From contig JAQQWL010000005.1 of the NCBI GenBank assembly GCA_038363925.1, forward strand, positions 4,030,001-4,094,000: DNA of 64,000 nucleotides. Direction: 5' to 3'. The translations under genes were made by a program, and so were the position numbers. Below, in pieces: positions 1 to 11,091 of this stretch. The notes under the pieces are model-generated. The model did no database searches. It saw nothing but the letters and a program-made list of their open reading frames with translations, and had not been told where the DNA came from. This stretch comes from Apiospora phragmitis. Taxonomy: Eukaryota > Ascomycota > Sordariomycetes > Amphisphaeriales > Apiosporaceae. The first letter of the stretch is position 1; every line of letters begins with the position of its first letter.

Positions 1-2278
1 ACGCCGGCCCGCCGGCCGCGAACGTGTCCGCGCCGTCGGGGCCGCGGCTGTTCGAGTAGTCCCAGTAGGCGCTGTCCAGCCGCCGCCCGTCCTGGAAGCG
101 GCGGTTGGTGGGGATGGTGCCCGGGTAGCGCGTCGCGAGCAGCTTCTGGGCCGAGAACGTCAGTCGTTGTTCGGGCGCGTCGTACACCCCCTCCTCCTCT
201 TCCGCCGCCGCCTCGGTCGTCTGCTCATCTTCAGCCTCTGCTGCCTTGGCTGCCTCGAACTCGGCCATCCTGGCTTCGTCTTCAACTCGCTGCTTTCCCC
301 CCGCGCGCCATCTCGAGCTCGCGCACACGCGCGCGCCCGGCCTCGATCTGCCGCGTCCAGCTGGCGATGGACTTGTCGCGCCGCCGGATCCGCGCCTCGG
401 CCTCCCGCGCGACCGCGTCCCCGGCGTACCGCCTGGTGACGTAGTCGTCGGCCTCGTTCCAGGCCTGCTCGTGCGTGATCCAGTCCTCGAGGCGGAGCAC
501 GCGCTGCTCGTGCATGTCGAGCCGGTGCCAGCCGCCGCCGACGGCCCAGACGCCCTCCGGGTCGGTCTCGTTCCCGAGGGGAGTGCCCGGCATGGCCGCG
601 ATCCCGGCCGCGCGCCGCACCGCGAGGGCGCACAGGTACACCAGCTTGAACGCGGCGAGGCGCTGGGCTTTGAGGGCCTTGGCCTCGGTGCGGCCGCGCC
701 AGGTCTGGACCTCGGCGCGCGCGCGGCCGATGAGGGTCTCGAGCTCGCCGAGCACCTGCGGCGGGCCCGGCTCGTCGAGCGGGGAGGTGGTGCTCGTGGC
801 GCGCGGCTGTAGGCGCAGCTCCCCGCGGGACATGCCGCGCACAATGGTGGCGAAGTCCTTCTTGTAGTCCCGGGCGGTCGCGTCGCGGTAGGGGAGCAGC
901 GGGGTCCGGCGCGTGATGGTCGCGCGCTTCGCCTTGGCGGCTTCGGAGGCGCCGGCGGCGTAGGTCTGGAGGTACTAGATGTCGGCGTCGGCGTTGGCGA
1001 TGTCGAGGGAGAGCTGGTAGGCGGACTGGTGTTCGGTCGTAGTGGCGGTTTCTGTTTTGCCCGCACTTTGCTGCTGCTTCTGTCGGGCGGCTTCGGTCTT
1101 CTGCTTCTTGGCTACTGGCGCCTCCTCCTCTGCTCCGCCGGCGGTGCGACGCTTGGAGGTGTTGGCCTTGGCCGTGCTGGCACTTCCTGCCTTCTCTGGG
1201 TCGTACCCAGAGCCTGTTTTACCTGGAGGATCCCGCGGACGTGTCCGGGAGTCCCCGCCGTGCCCTTGCCCGCCGCGAAGGCCGGGCTCTTGAAGTGGCA
1301 TCGGGTGTAGGTGGGACGCTGCGCGGGATCGACCAGGGTCTTCCACCCGATGTCGACCGCCTTCCAGTCGAGCTGGAGGTCGGAGCAGGCCTCGCGCAAC
1401 AACCGCGCCGAGCTCCGCAGCAGATCCTTCCGCTGGGTGTCGTTCTTGGGCGCGCGGGAGGGTAGGGACTTGAACTCTGCGAAGTTGGCGTCGAAGGCCT
1501 CGTTGCCCTTCAGGTTGCCTCCGTCCCAGGCGTCGGCCGAGGCTGGCTGGTTGTCTGCGATGAGCTTGGAGATCATCGACATGTGGTCGAAGATGGCTGT
1601 GTTGTCATGGCTGAAAATCGGGCTGTTGAGCTTCTTATAGGCCTTCTTCAGCTTAGGGAGCCAGACTCTCCGGTCCGTGGTGAACACGCCGCCCCGGGCG
1701 GAGGGTTCTGCGAATATGGTAAAGACCTCTTCGAACAGGCCTAGTGACTGCACCATGCTTGATATCAGATCTTTGTGCTTGTTGTATTCCTCCGGCGATT
1801 TGACCACGTTATCCGTCGAGAAGTACAATTTGCCTGCTTCGCTGTCGTCGTCGTCTATTCCGAAACTCTCCTTAATCAGACGGTTGTAGTCGATAGTAGA
1901 AGAGTAATAGCTAATGCCGTCGGCCAGCTGGGCCGCGAACTGGCTGTTTTTGGTGACAGTCTCGATGAAGGCGATATAGTCCGAGTAGAGGGTCAAGAGG
2001 TCGTGGATCGTAAAGCAGATGATATCGTCGGCGGCTTTCAGCTTCGCCTCCGCAACCTTCGCGAGGAAGGCCCGGAACTGCGTCATCAGCTCCTGGAATG
2101 TGAACTCGGCACTAAACAGCTTTGGCTGTCCAACGCTTGATTCGGACATTTTCAGCTCAGACCCCTGCGAGGTCAACTTGGCCGTATCGAAATAGTCGAC
2201 ATCTTTGGGATCGGGTTTCTCAGTAGGCTTGGGGCTCTCACGGAAGTAGTCGACGTCTTTTTTCGTAGGGAATGCCAT
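1..2278 (-). pseudogene. Unrecognised fungal protein, disrupted by two frame changes and one in-frame stop; 3' end outside window
   Basis: The ATG at 2278 lies in a good context (ACCATGG). The first part reads about 340 residues of ordinary globular, helix-rich sequence, with two copies of a KDVDYF motif near the N-terminus (about residues 8-13 and 25-30). Near 1250 the sensible frame moves by one base and continues as a Lys/Gln/Ala-rich linker (for example APVAKKQKTEAARQKQQQ). An in-frame TAG sits at 975-977, and the same frame continues behind it to about 290. There, at a G6 run on the coding strand, the frame moves back and stays open through an acidic stretch to the window edge. I do not recognise the family. 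No canonical intron of fungal length removes the first shift. One substitution-type stop plus two indels suggests a pseudogene or a poor consensus. That this is one gene is an inference from the continuity of protein-like sequence across frames. Confidence 0.6.
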
Positions 2279-2943
2279 GGTTAAGGGGTGTATGGGCGAT
2301 GTAGACGAGCGGGACTTGTGTCAACCGAGTGGTTCTCTGATGATATCCAGATAGATGGGTTACTTCGAGATTATGCACTCAATACGAGGAACGGCTCTGT
2401 ATGTAGAGAGCTCTACACGGTGCTAAAGGATCTGGAGTGCCAGGAGGCGACTATATGTTCCTTTTGTTCTCGAGTATTTCCTGTTCCGGCACTATGTCTC
2501 AGCCGCTTCCGTCTGGTATAGAACCTCCTCTTTGTAACTTCAATGAAAGGGCTAGAATTGGCTCCAGCACCCATACTGAGACTGAGACAATCAAGTATCA
2601 AATCGATTCAAACTTGGCCTTGTCCTTGACGCCTGTTTGCGGCAGTAACCCTCACGATTTGCTATGTGAATGCTTACAGCCTCAAAGCTACTCGGTGCAG
2701 TTTGAAAGAACCCATTGTCGAGATGATTCCTTGATCGCCAACAACCGCTTTGTTTCCAGTTCGCCATCGGCCATAGCTAATAGTGAAAAGGCATAGGAAG
2801 TCCTTGGATATGGACTTCGCACGTAGTTGTAAGTACGCCAGCTGTGATTCCCGCTACCGATCGCATCTTACACATTTTCCACTCCACGGGCACTCATTAT
2901 CTATCTGTAAGAGAAATATATATAAGAGGAAAGAGATAATAAG
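2279..2943. promoter_or_regulatory. Divergent intergenic region between the disrupted gene and the SET-domain gene
   Basis: This 665-nt spacer separates two divergent starts. A TATA-like run (atatatataag) lies at about 2918-2928, only about 20 bases before the ATG at 2944. Either the SET-gene leader is very short or the true start is further downstream. I see no other gene in it. Confidence 0.4.
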
Positions 2944-4335
2944 ATGGCACAGGTGGCATCATTGGGTCAGTTTTTCGAAATCAAGCCGACATGGGACGAT
3001 AAGGGGAACGGTGTCTTCGCCAAAGGCAACATCCCTGCCGGCACCATCATTCTGCGAGAGCAATGCGCCATACGGCACGAGGAACGGGAATTCGGTTTCG
3101 AAAACGACCAGATCCCCGGCCTTTGGCCCAGTTCGACGCGCTGCCCCAGGCCAAGCAGGACGAGTACCTGACGCTCAACGCGCAGAGGCGGGACGATGAC
3201 GACGACGAGCCGACGTTCGAGTACCTGCGGGACATCTACCGGCGGCCCGACGGGGCCCGGCTGTCGGACCTCGAGGCGCACAAGTACACGCGCGTCATCG
3301 TGATCCTGTGGGCGAACCAGATCGGCTTCCTCGACGCGGAGCAGGCCGAGCACCGCGCCGTGTACCTGGGCACGTCGCGCTTCAACCACCAGTGCGCGCC
3401 CAACCTGCTGACCAACATCAAGACCAACGGCGAGATCACGCTGCGGGCCCGGCACCGGATCCTCGTCGGCGCCGAGCTGACCATCTCGTACATCCACCTC
3501 GACCTGCTGCGGGCGGAGCGCCGGCGCAAGCTGCTGGAGGACTTCGGGTTCGAGTGCCAGTGCGACCTCTGCGACGAGGAGGACCTGCGGCCCGACGCGC
3601 CCGCGCACGAGGGTCGCATCGCGACGCTGCAGATCTATGACATGGGCGAGACCATGCGCATGTACCGTGAGAACGAGTTTAATATGCTGCCGCTGACGGA
3701 CGCCAACCAGCTCCTCAAGCGCTGCCAGAAGAGATGGGTCCAGTACGCCAAGCTGTTCTGGAACGACTATTCCTTTTATGAGTAAGTGTATCTCACTCCC
3801 TCCCCCCCTAACGTACTATTAAAGAGAACCCTGGCCATGTGGAATTAATTACCAGGCGAAAAGCATCCCCCTTCCATAGTAATAAGCCCACACACGTACC
3901 GATTGCTAACGTGTACCAACCAACAGGCTCCTCAACATCGCCGACCTCTGGGCGCGCGTCTGGCAGCTGACTCCCGGCAACATGCCCCAAGGCAACCCGC
4001 CCTCGACGAACCCGCGCGCCGTCTACTGCGCCAACGAGTGGCGCCGGATGCTGGCCGGGGCCGTCAACCGGCTGGGCCCCATCGTCTTCGACGCCGACGA
4101 CGTGCACCTCGCGGACGCGCGGCGCGCGCTGGCCAGCGAGAGGCCCACCATCGTCCAGCCTTCCGTGCCGGCGCCCGTCGAGCCGGTCGCCAAGGAGAAG
4201 GCACGCACGCCCGAGGGCCGGCACGTCCGCAGCGGGACCCGGAGCGAGGAGCCGATGGGGTCGCCGCAGGTTATTGGGGGTTGGGGGGGGGGGGGGGGGG
4301 GAGCTCTACGCCGGGGTGGCAGAGTGCGTAAATGA
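2944..4335 (+). CDS. SET-domain protein (putative protein lysine methyltransferase), one intron, one frame break
   Basis: The N-terminus has the usual SET opening: a short strand, then GNGVFAKGNIPAGTIILRE, about residues 19-37. Later come FNHQCAPNL (the RFNHSCxPN cofactor/lasso motif), GAELTISYI, and a post-SET-like cysteine cluster in FECQCDLCDEE. This is the layout of fungal SET/SMYD-like proteins that methylate lysine with S-adenosylmethionine; the substrate is unknown. Frame 1 ends its sense at about 3113-3122 (ATCCCCGGCC) and sense resumes one base earlier, as if one C were missing from a C run. The intron is 3782-3926 (GTAAGT, branch GCTAAC at 3905-3910, CAG), phase 2. Near the end a run of 19 G (4283-4301) makes the C-terminus uncertain: the frame as read ends at 4335, but another frame reads ELYAGVAECVNE then stop. 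The family call is firm; the ends are less so. Confidence 0.85.
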
Positions 4336-5039
4336 ATAGATAGATAAATAGATATTTATCTACATATACTTATCCTATTATTATATATATCATGCTCTAT
4401 ACCTCTCTTGAGTTACATTATGGTTTATTCTCAGTATGCTAACTTGACCCATAGACTAATTGAAACGCCGGCATGAACAATGATATGATTCAAGTGATGA
4501 CTCCTAACATGAGTGTAGATACTTACCCAATATTATTGTCGATTTTAAATACGTAACAGGAATCTCTTCCAATGTTGCCTCGAAGGAATACATGCGTCGT
4601 TGTAAGTAACGATATAGTTGGAGGTTTGGCTGACTAAACGGCTGTTGTTTGTCGTTGACGTTTACCCACATCGGTTTGGTGGGACAGCCCCCTGTGGGAA
4701 CCCGGTTAGAAGCCCCGGAACCCACTGAAGGGCGCTGGAGCAAAAGGTCCTGGAAGCCAAGCCCTGTGCCCGCCCATGGGCGAAGTCAACTGCATCACTT
4801 GCAATAACAACGATCAGCGATCTGCGATGTTCCTCAAGGTCTCCAGCCAAATTTCGTCATGACTGCAGTCGATTGTTCCTTCTTCACCTTCACTTGGGCT
4901 GTCAATGATCTAATAATGAACGGGTGTATTTCGTACAAATATTTTTTCGATGACAATTGGTTTACACATATGGCGGCGTGTTTTCCCTCTTCTCTGATCC
5001 CGTAACGGTACTGTGCCCAAAGAGGTCCTTCGTAACTCC
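4336..5039. other. Intergenic region, no gene seen
   Basis: AT-richer spacer following the SET gene, holding TA-rich tracts near 4325-4400. No ORF in it has protein-like composition. Its last part is presumably the promoter of the dehydrogenase. Confidence 0.5.
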
Positions 5040-6212
5040 ATGTACAACAACGTCATGATCTCATCCGCCGCTTCTCGCAGTGCTACTGCTGCGCTCCGTA
5101 CTGGTAGCAACAGCCATAAAGGCAGTCGACTGCTTGCAACCTTTTGCCGCCCACATTCTCTGCAATCATCTCCTACTACCCCAATTAGACACACCGGTCC
5201 AGCTGCCATCACCAGAGCACGAAACCCTTACACAAAGCCTACTTTTAAAAGCACCACGCAGCAATCCGTCAGAATGGCTTCCAACAACGCCCTCGGCCGC
5301 GACAAGCTCTTTGACTTGACGGGCCGCGTTGCTCTCGTCACGGGTACGTCATACCCTCTTACCTTTTCTGGGAAATATGAGTGTGGCTAACAAGTCAAAC
5401 GATCAGGCGGCGGCTCGGGCATCGGCCTCATGGCCACCCAAACCCTCGTGGCCAACGGCGCCAAGGTCTACATCACCGGCCGCACCGGCGAGAAGCTGGA
5501 CCGCGTCGTGGAGCAGTACTCCCAAGGCAAGGACAGCATCGTGCCCCTTACCTGCGACGTCGGCTCGAAGGAGGAGATCGCCAAGCTCGTGAAAGACATC
5601 GAGAGCCGCGAGCCCTGCCTCTGCATCCTCATCAACAACGCCGGCATCAGCACCCCCACGGTCTCGCCCGAGAGCGGGTCGGCCGAGGAGATGAAGCAGA
5701 ACCTGTTCGACACGGAGAACGCCAGCTTCGACGAGTGGCGCGAGTCGTACAACACCAACGTGGCGTCGCTCTACTTCACGACGGCGGCGTTCCTGCCGCT
5801 CCTCCAGAAGAGCAGCCAGCGGCACCCGGGCTGGTCCGGCACCGTCATCAACATCAGCAGCATCAGCGGCCTCATCAAGACGGCGCAGCACCACTTCGCC
5901 TACAACGCGTCCAAGGGGGCCGCGATCCACCTGACGCGCATGCTGGCCAACGAGGTGGCGGGCCAGGGGCTCAAGGTGCGCATCAACAGCATCGCGCCGG
6001 GCGTGTTCCCGTCCGAGATGACGGCGGGCGAGTCGGGCGGGGACCAGAAGAGCCACATCCCCAAGGAGAAGTATGCCAAGAAGGTGCCCGCGGCCCGGCC
6101 GGGCAGGGACGAGGACATGGCCCAGGCCGTGCTGTTCTTCGCCGCCAACCAGTACCTCAACGGGCAGACGGTCGCGGTCGACGGCGGGTACACCCTGGCG
6201 GCCGGCTTGTGA
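5040..6212 (+). CDS. Classical short-chain dehydrogenase/reductase (SDR), one intron
   Basis: NAD(P)-dependent oxidoreductase with a Rossmann fold. The intron 5344-5406 (GTACGT, branch CTAAC, CAG) splices VTG to GGSGIG, giving the TGxxxGIG cofactor motif. Further on are INNAG (about 5632), the catalytic Ser in NISSISG, and the YNASK active-site pair (about 5901). The C-terminus VAVDGGYTLAAGL is typical of the family. Substrate unknown. Three ATGs are possible: 5040, 5055 and 5274. The last, in good context (AGAATGG), gives a full-length bare SDR. The earlier ones add about 73-78 residues rich in Ser, Arg and Ala with few acidic residues, which looks like a mitochondrial presequence. The 5040 start gives 369 residues. 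The reading frame is intact, unlike several neighbours. Confidence 0.9.
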
Positions 6213-9200
6213 GCGAGCATATGAGGTCCACCCGCTTCTGGTGATTGTGGATTTGTCTGCAGGGAAAGCAAAGGCAATGTATTATTCTGCTATAGGAATC
6301 TAGCGTATAACGAATGAATGAACGATTGAACTCACCGACACACTCTTCAAGATGGAGCACCGTCGCATGGATCAAGCATGAAGTTTACATAGGTACAGCT
6401 TGAGAGCTGGGCCCTGATCCACTGGCTGAAAAGGAGTCCTTTAGGATTTTCAATCTTATCCCAACCGATGAGGCGTGGTTTGGCAGCCTTCGAGTTCGAC
6501 TTCGGGAACATCGGGAGCGCCATGCGCAACTGCGAGCCCCGAAGGGGATTGAGTGCATGAACGCTAGTCCTACGGCCGGTTCTCACACACAGCAAGCAAC
6601 CTTATATTGAGTTGCTGCTCACGTGCTCAATGCCGGTTGAGACAAGCTCAAGGCGAAGGTATTGCTCCTCCTCCCTCTGTGAGACATTCCTCCGCGTCCC
6701 ACAGGGCAAAAAAGGGGGGAGGAGCTGTCAGTCAAAATCTCACGTTACGTTACAGACCGCCAGATCAAAGCCAAAAGACAAAATTAGGTAGACAGAAATA
6801 ACAAACATCTTTTCTTTCGCGGGGTGATCATCCGCAGCGGTGCTCATGCTCGTGCGGGTTTGCGTGTCAGAAACTCTATTTAACCTCACCGCTCCACCCC
6901 CCCCCCCCGGCACTGGCTGGGAAGGCTGTTGTCGTGAGGCTCCCAGGAGGTTCCGTTCCGAGCAAGGGCTCGCTATTGGGGGAATATCGGATTATGGTGT
7001 GTGTCCTTCGTCATTCCATCACGGCGCGATATATTGGGATAGATATATGCTTTCAAAGGTTCATAGCGACATCAGAAACCCCCGCGAGTCTGTAACGTAA
7101 CAGGGCAGCAAAGGGGGGGGGGACGAGGACAGTTGCTAGCTAGGTTTGGATTGAATTGGACGGGATGATTGGGTTTCTGACAACGTCAACACCGGCTGTT
7201 TCAACCCGAGAAGCCAATTGATTGATTGATTGCTTGCCCTTCCTTTGATTTTGCGCTCTATCCGCCCAGCGAGCGCTAGATCCTTCCTACTCATCCATCG
7301 TCAGCAGCAACCGCCAACAAGCCTTAGGAAAAGCGCCCCCGGGCCTCTGTTTGGCCAGCGAGCGGGTTTGGCTAAGTAGGCAGGGAAGGATTGTGGAATG
7401 CGCTGAGAGTTTGCTGCTATGATATGCTTCGCTCGCTATGGGCTGCTGTAGGCACTACGGAGTAGATGCTGCGAACTGCGAACTGCGAACATGCAAGCCA
7501 TCTATCTAACCTGCTTGCTCGCATTCGCCAATTGAAATGCGCTCGGCTCACTTCCGTCTAAGCAATCAAAAACCTCCCAATAGGAAAGTCAACCGCAAAC
7601 AGAAATCCCATGGAGGGAGGGAGAAACATACATGAACCGAAAACAGAAAGGAGAGATGACGGGGCTAAGACGGAATGTCTTTGTTCTTCTTCTTTCTGCT
7701 TGCAGGATCGGATTAGGATTTCGTGCAGCCAACGCCACGTTACTTTTTTACATGTATGTAAGTGGGTGGGTTCGTTACGATTTTACTTAGACTCTTGACA
7801 GTGTTTCGGCCTCTCCGTCGGGAACCAACGAGAGATAGAGAAAACAGAAAGTCGGTGTCCATATAACTGAAAAGAATACTCCGTAGGAACGGCGATATGC
7901 CACTTATGAAACAGACATGACGATGTACTTCCATACTCAAAATCGCTATATCATATCGTTAATCTCGCCAAAACGAGTAGGTAGTCGTCCCCATCCCCAT
8001 CTCCATGCAGGCCCGAAGTACTCAGAATGGACATGTACATGTGCTGCTAAGACAGTTAAAAAAAAAAGAACGGCACAGGGATGCCACTCTCGCTTGCACC
8101 CGACGCTATCCCTATCGATAACCTTAAATATCCTCTGCCCGCTTGCTCACTCACGCATTCTCTTGTTTCTCTCCGTCATGTCATCTTGACCGTATGAAGA
8201 AACTCTAGGGCTGCTGCATTCAGGAGAGAGTTTTGCATCAATATAGGCACACCCCCTCTATCAATCAGGTCCGTCCGTAGGTGTTCATCGTTGGGACTGC
8301 TGCATACTGTTTTGTCGTGTCCTGATAGAAGCAATAGCAAATACACAATACAGATATGTAGACACTGTACTTGAGGAAACGGACTGCTACCCTGACCAGG
8401 GCGGTCGGGGTTTGCGCTGGTTTGGGATGATCAGCGGCTAGGTAATGGCTAAAATGGTGGGCTGCCATGCCCACGGCGCGAAACGCTAAAGCAGGGCGGT
8501 CGCTGCGCGGCGAACAGCAAAAAAATTGAGATGGCAGAACCGCCGTATTGGGTTTTTGGCATGTGAAATCGCGGGACCAGACCAGACCAGACACACGACC
8601 CTAACTAACGGACGGACGGGTAGACGGCACGGGTACACCATTTCTGAGACAAGAGACACTAGATGGCAGCGGCAACGGGCGACAATCCACTGGGGTAGAC
8701 ATACGGTACTTGTGTCAAGCAATCTGTAGATACATGTATGGGATAAGTTTCTTCAATTTGCGTTGCGTGAAGCTACATATATGTAGATCTGCCAGTCTCG
8801 TAGATAATAGAGGGCCTAGGCCGTCGCGAACATGATCTTTTTGAAATATTCTATCCCGTACCAGGCAGAGGAGGACTCCCTTCATGAGAAATCTTCTCTC
8901 TCCGCCGTCGGCACATCTCGTTTCAAACTCGCTGGAAACCCGCTCCCCTCATCAAGCCGGGGAGGGTCCGAGGGGTATCTGACCTCTTGTAAGTGACATC
9001 AAAATCAAAATAAAGACTCAGCTCTGTCGCCTACTCATTGGGAGAGGGAGGGAGAGTGGCCAGCAACGCCGAACAAATGCAAATATCCTCGACTCTGTGT
9101 AAGTAGCCGTGCCGACAAAAGAAAAAACAATATCCCTGGTCTGTGCAAAAAGGGAGAAGGCCGCTGCAAAAAATCCTGTCGGGCCGCCTGTCCGTCGCAT

Positions 9201-9423
9201 GAGGAAAACCTGAAGTGGGAGGAGAGTTGGAGTGTAGCGTAGGGGGTGTCGCACTCCGGGTATCACAATTGTAGTCGAACCCTGATGCTGCTGTATCGTG
9301 TATCCGGGGTAAGGAAAAGAAGAAAACCAAGGGACTCGACAAGTCAAAATCGAGGTGTAAAAGACAGATCGCTAACCGGCCAATCTCGGTTGTAGCCGAT
9401 ATGGTGATGGGAATAATAGATTA
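6213..9423. other. Long intergenic region (3.2 kb), no gene seen
   Basis: Between the ends of two convergent genes. It holds a C11 run near 6898, a G9 run near 7116, short GATT repeats near 7210-7230, and three CAATTG palindromes. ORFs here are short, on both strands, and not protein-like. Part must be 3' UTR of the SWIRM gene. I see no tRNA, rRNA or transposon features. Confidence 0.5.
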
Positions 9424-10906
9424 TTAACCAATCGCAATGCATTGTATGAGTCGAGCAGTTCGTAAGAGAAAAATAAAGAAGAAATTCGCTGTCGTTAAAA
9501 CGTAAGAAATCATGGTGGTGATATGATCTTGTGTTGTAGAACACCAGCCCATTCCCGATGGGCCGATTAAGTTGGTTTCTCTCCGGTGTCCGCGGGTCGC
9601 TGATGCTTGCCGTTGGAGCAAAGGGGAAGAAGGTCCTCTATACACGTAAGAAGCGACGTGGTGCTTCTCGAGCCAGCCGACCTTGTCGAACGCGGTCCAC
9701 AGCTTCGACGCCTTGTTGACGTCGATCTTGCACGCCTGCTGCGCGTCCGTCTTGCGGAACTCCTTGCCGATGCGCAGGCAGTCGAGCCGCTTCAGGAACA
9801 TGCGCCGCTTGCTCGTCAGGTACGTCGCGCAGTCCAGCCGCAGGTTGGCCGCGAGCGCGAGCTCGTCCGGGTGCAGCAGGTGCCGGTGGGGGTCCCCGGA
9901 CAGGTCGATGGGCGCGCCCTTCCAGTCCACCTTCATGCTGTTGGCCTTGGCCGGGGGCAGCGTACTGAGGGGCGGGCAGAGGTCCGGCAATGATTGGAAG
10001 TCCTTGTCCTCGCGGTTGGGCGCCACGATCCGCCGAGATGAGGGCTCGGGCGTCGGGCTCTTAGGGACCCGGGGAGAGGGAGCTGGAACCGCGCGGATAG
10101 GGGGCGGCGGGTTGGACCGGATGGGACGAGGAGCAGAAGACGACTGCTGCTGGTGGTGATGCTGTTGATGATGCTGCTGATGATGCTGGGATGCCTTGGC
10201 AGGCTTAGGGGCCGCCGGCTTAACGACGCGCTGAACGTGTTGGCGGATGGGCTGAGGCTTGGCCGCCAGGATCGGGTGCAGCCGAAACTGGTTGTGTCTG
10301 GCCCCGGCCTTCCGGTCCTCGAGCAGTTGTGCCCGCTCTCTTTGCAGCCAGCCCCGGGGGTTCTCCATGAACTTCTTCATGACCTGCGACTTGAAGAACA
10401 GCGCCAGCTCGTAGTCCTCCCGCTGGGGCGGCGAGGCCTGTTGGAAGAATGCCTGCGAGCGCGCATACACATGTTCGTCGACGATGCGCTGGGCCGCTGC
10501 CACCGACTCGTCGGAGGGGAAGAGCGGGCGCTGGGGTGGCGAGTTGGTCAGGTCATGCGTCGGATACAGGATGGGATCTTTGCAAGGCGTCGTCGTCGTC
10601 TTGGACGACACCGACGGGCTGAAGGCGTGGTCATGTACGCGGGTCTCCGGGGAGATGGGTGGCGAGATGGGCGCATTGGGTCCGGGGACCTTGCGCACGT
10701 CGGAGGTGACGTGGTTGGTCGACTTGGACATGGTGGATTGGGCGAAGGACTCATAGGGAGGCAGCTCGGGGGGCGACATGAGGTTGCTGATGTCGAAGGG
10801 CTTCTTGGGCTCCTTATTCTGCGATGAAGGCGTGGTGGTTGTTGTTGCGTCCATCATGGCGAACATGGGACGGGGGTGGTGTGTATTGCTGTGGTTGCTG
10901 CTGCTC

Positions 10907-10938
<32 letters not shown>

Positions 10939-11091
10939 GCTGTTGGATGTGGATGCAAATGGCGAAGAGGAAGCGGAAGAAGAGGAAGGGAATTGCTCAG
11001 AAGCAGAAGCCATTGAGTTCAGGTTATAAGCATCGAACGTGGCGGAAGGGCGTGTTCTTGTTGTAGTCGAGGCCGACGGTTTGTCAGCCAT
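9424..11091 (-). CDS. SWIRM-domain protein, probable chromatin/histone-deacetylase-complex factor
   Basis: One uninterrupted frame of 555 residues from the ATG at 11091. The N-terminal two thirds is low complexity: Ser/Thr-rich, an Asn run encoded by TTG repeats on the plus strand (about 10910-10940), a His/Gln-rich stretch and many Pro. A conserved patch lies near FFKSQVMKKFMENPRGWL. A SWIRM domain follows at about residues 390-478 (GAPIDLSGDP, YLTSKRRMFLKRL, SKLWTAFDKVGWLEKHH). SWIRM is a helical domain that binds DNA or partner proteins in chromatin complexes. Fungal proteins of this layout resemble fission-yeast Laf1/Laf2, partners of the Clr6 deacetylase; that link is family knowledge, not shown here. 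The last 77 residues, with a hydrophobic patch (VLTTANFFFIFLL), look less protein-like and may be read-through past an unseen intron or a lost stop. Confidence 0.85.

Noticed and set aside
1200..1240. GTAAAACAG as an intron donor explaining the first frame change in gene 1
   Set aside because: Acceptors that would restore the frame give introns of only about 29-32 nt, too short for a fungal intron.
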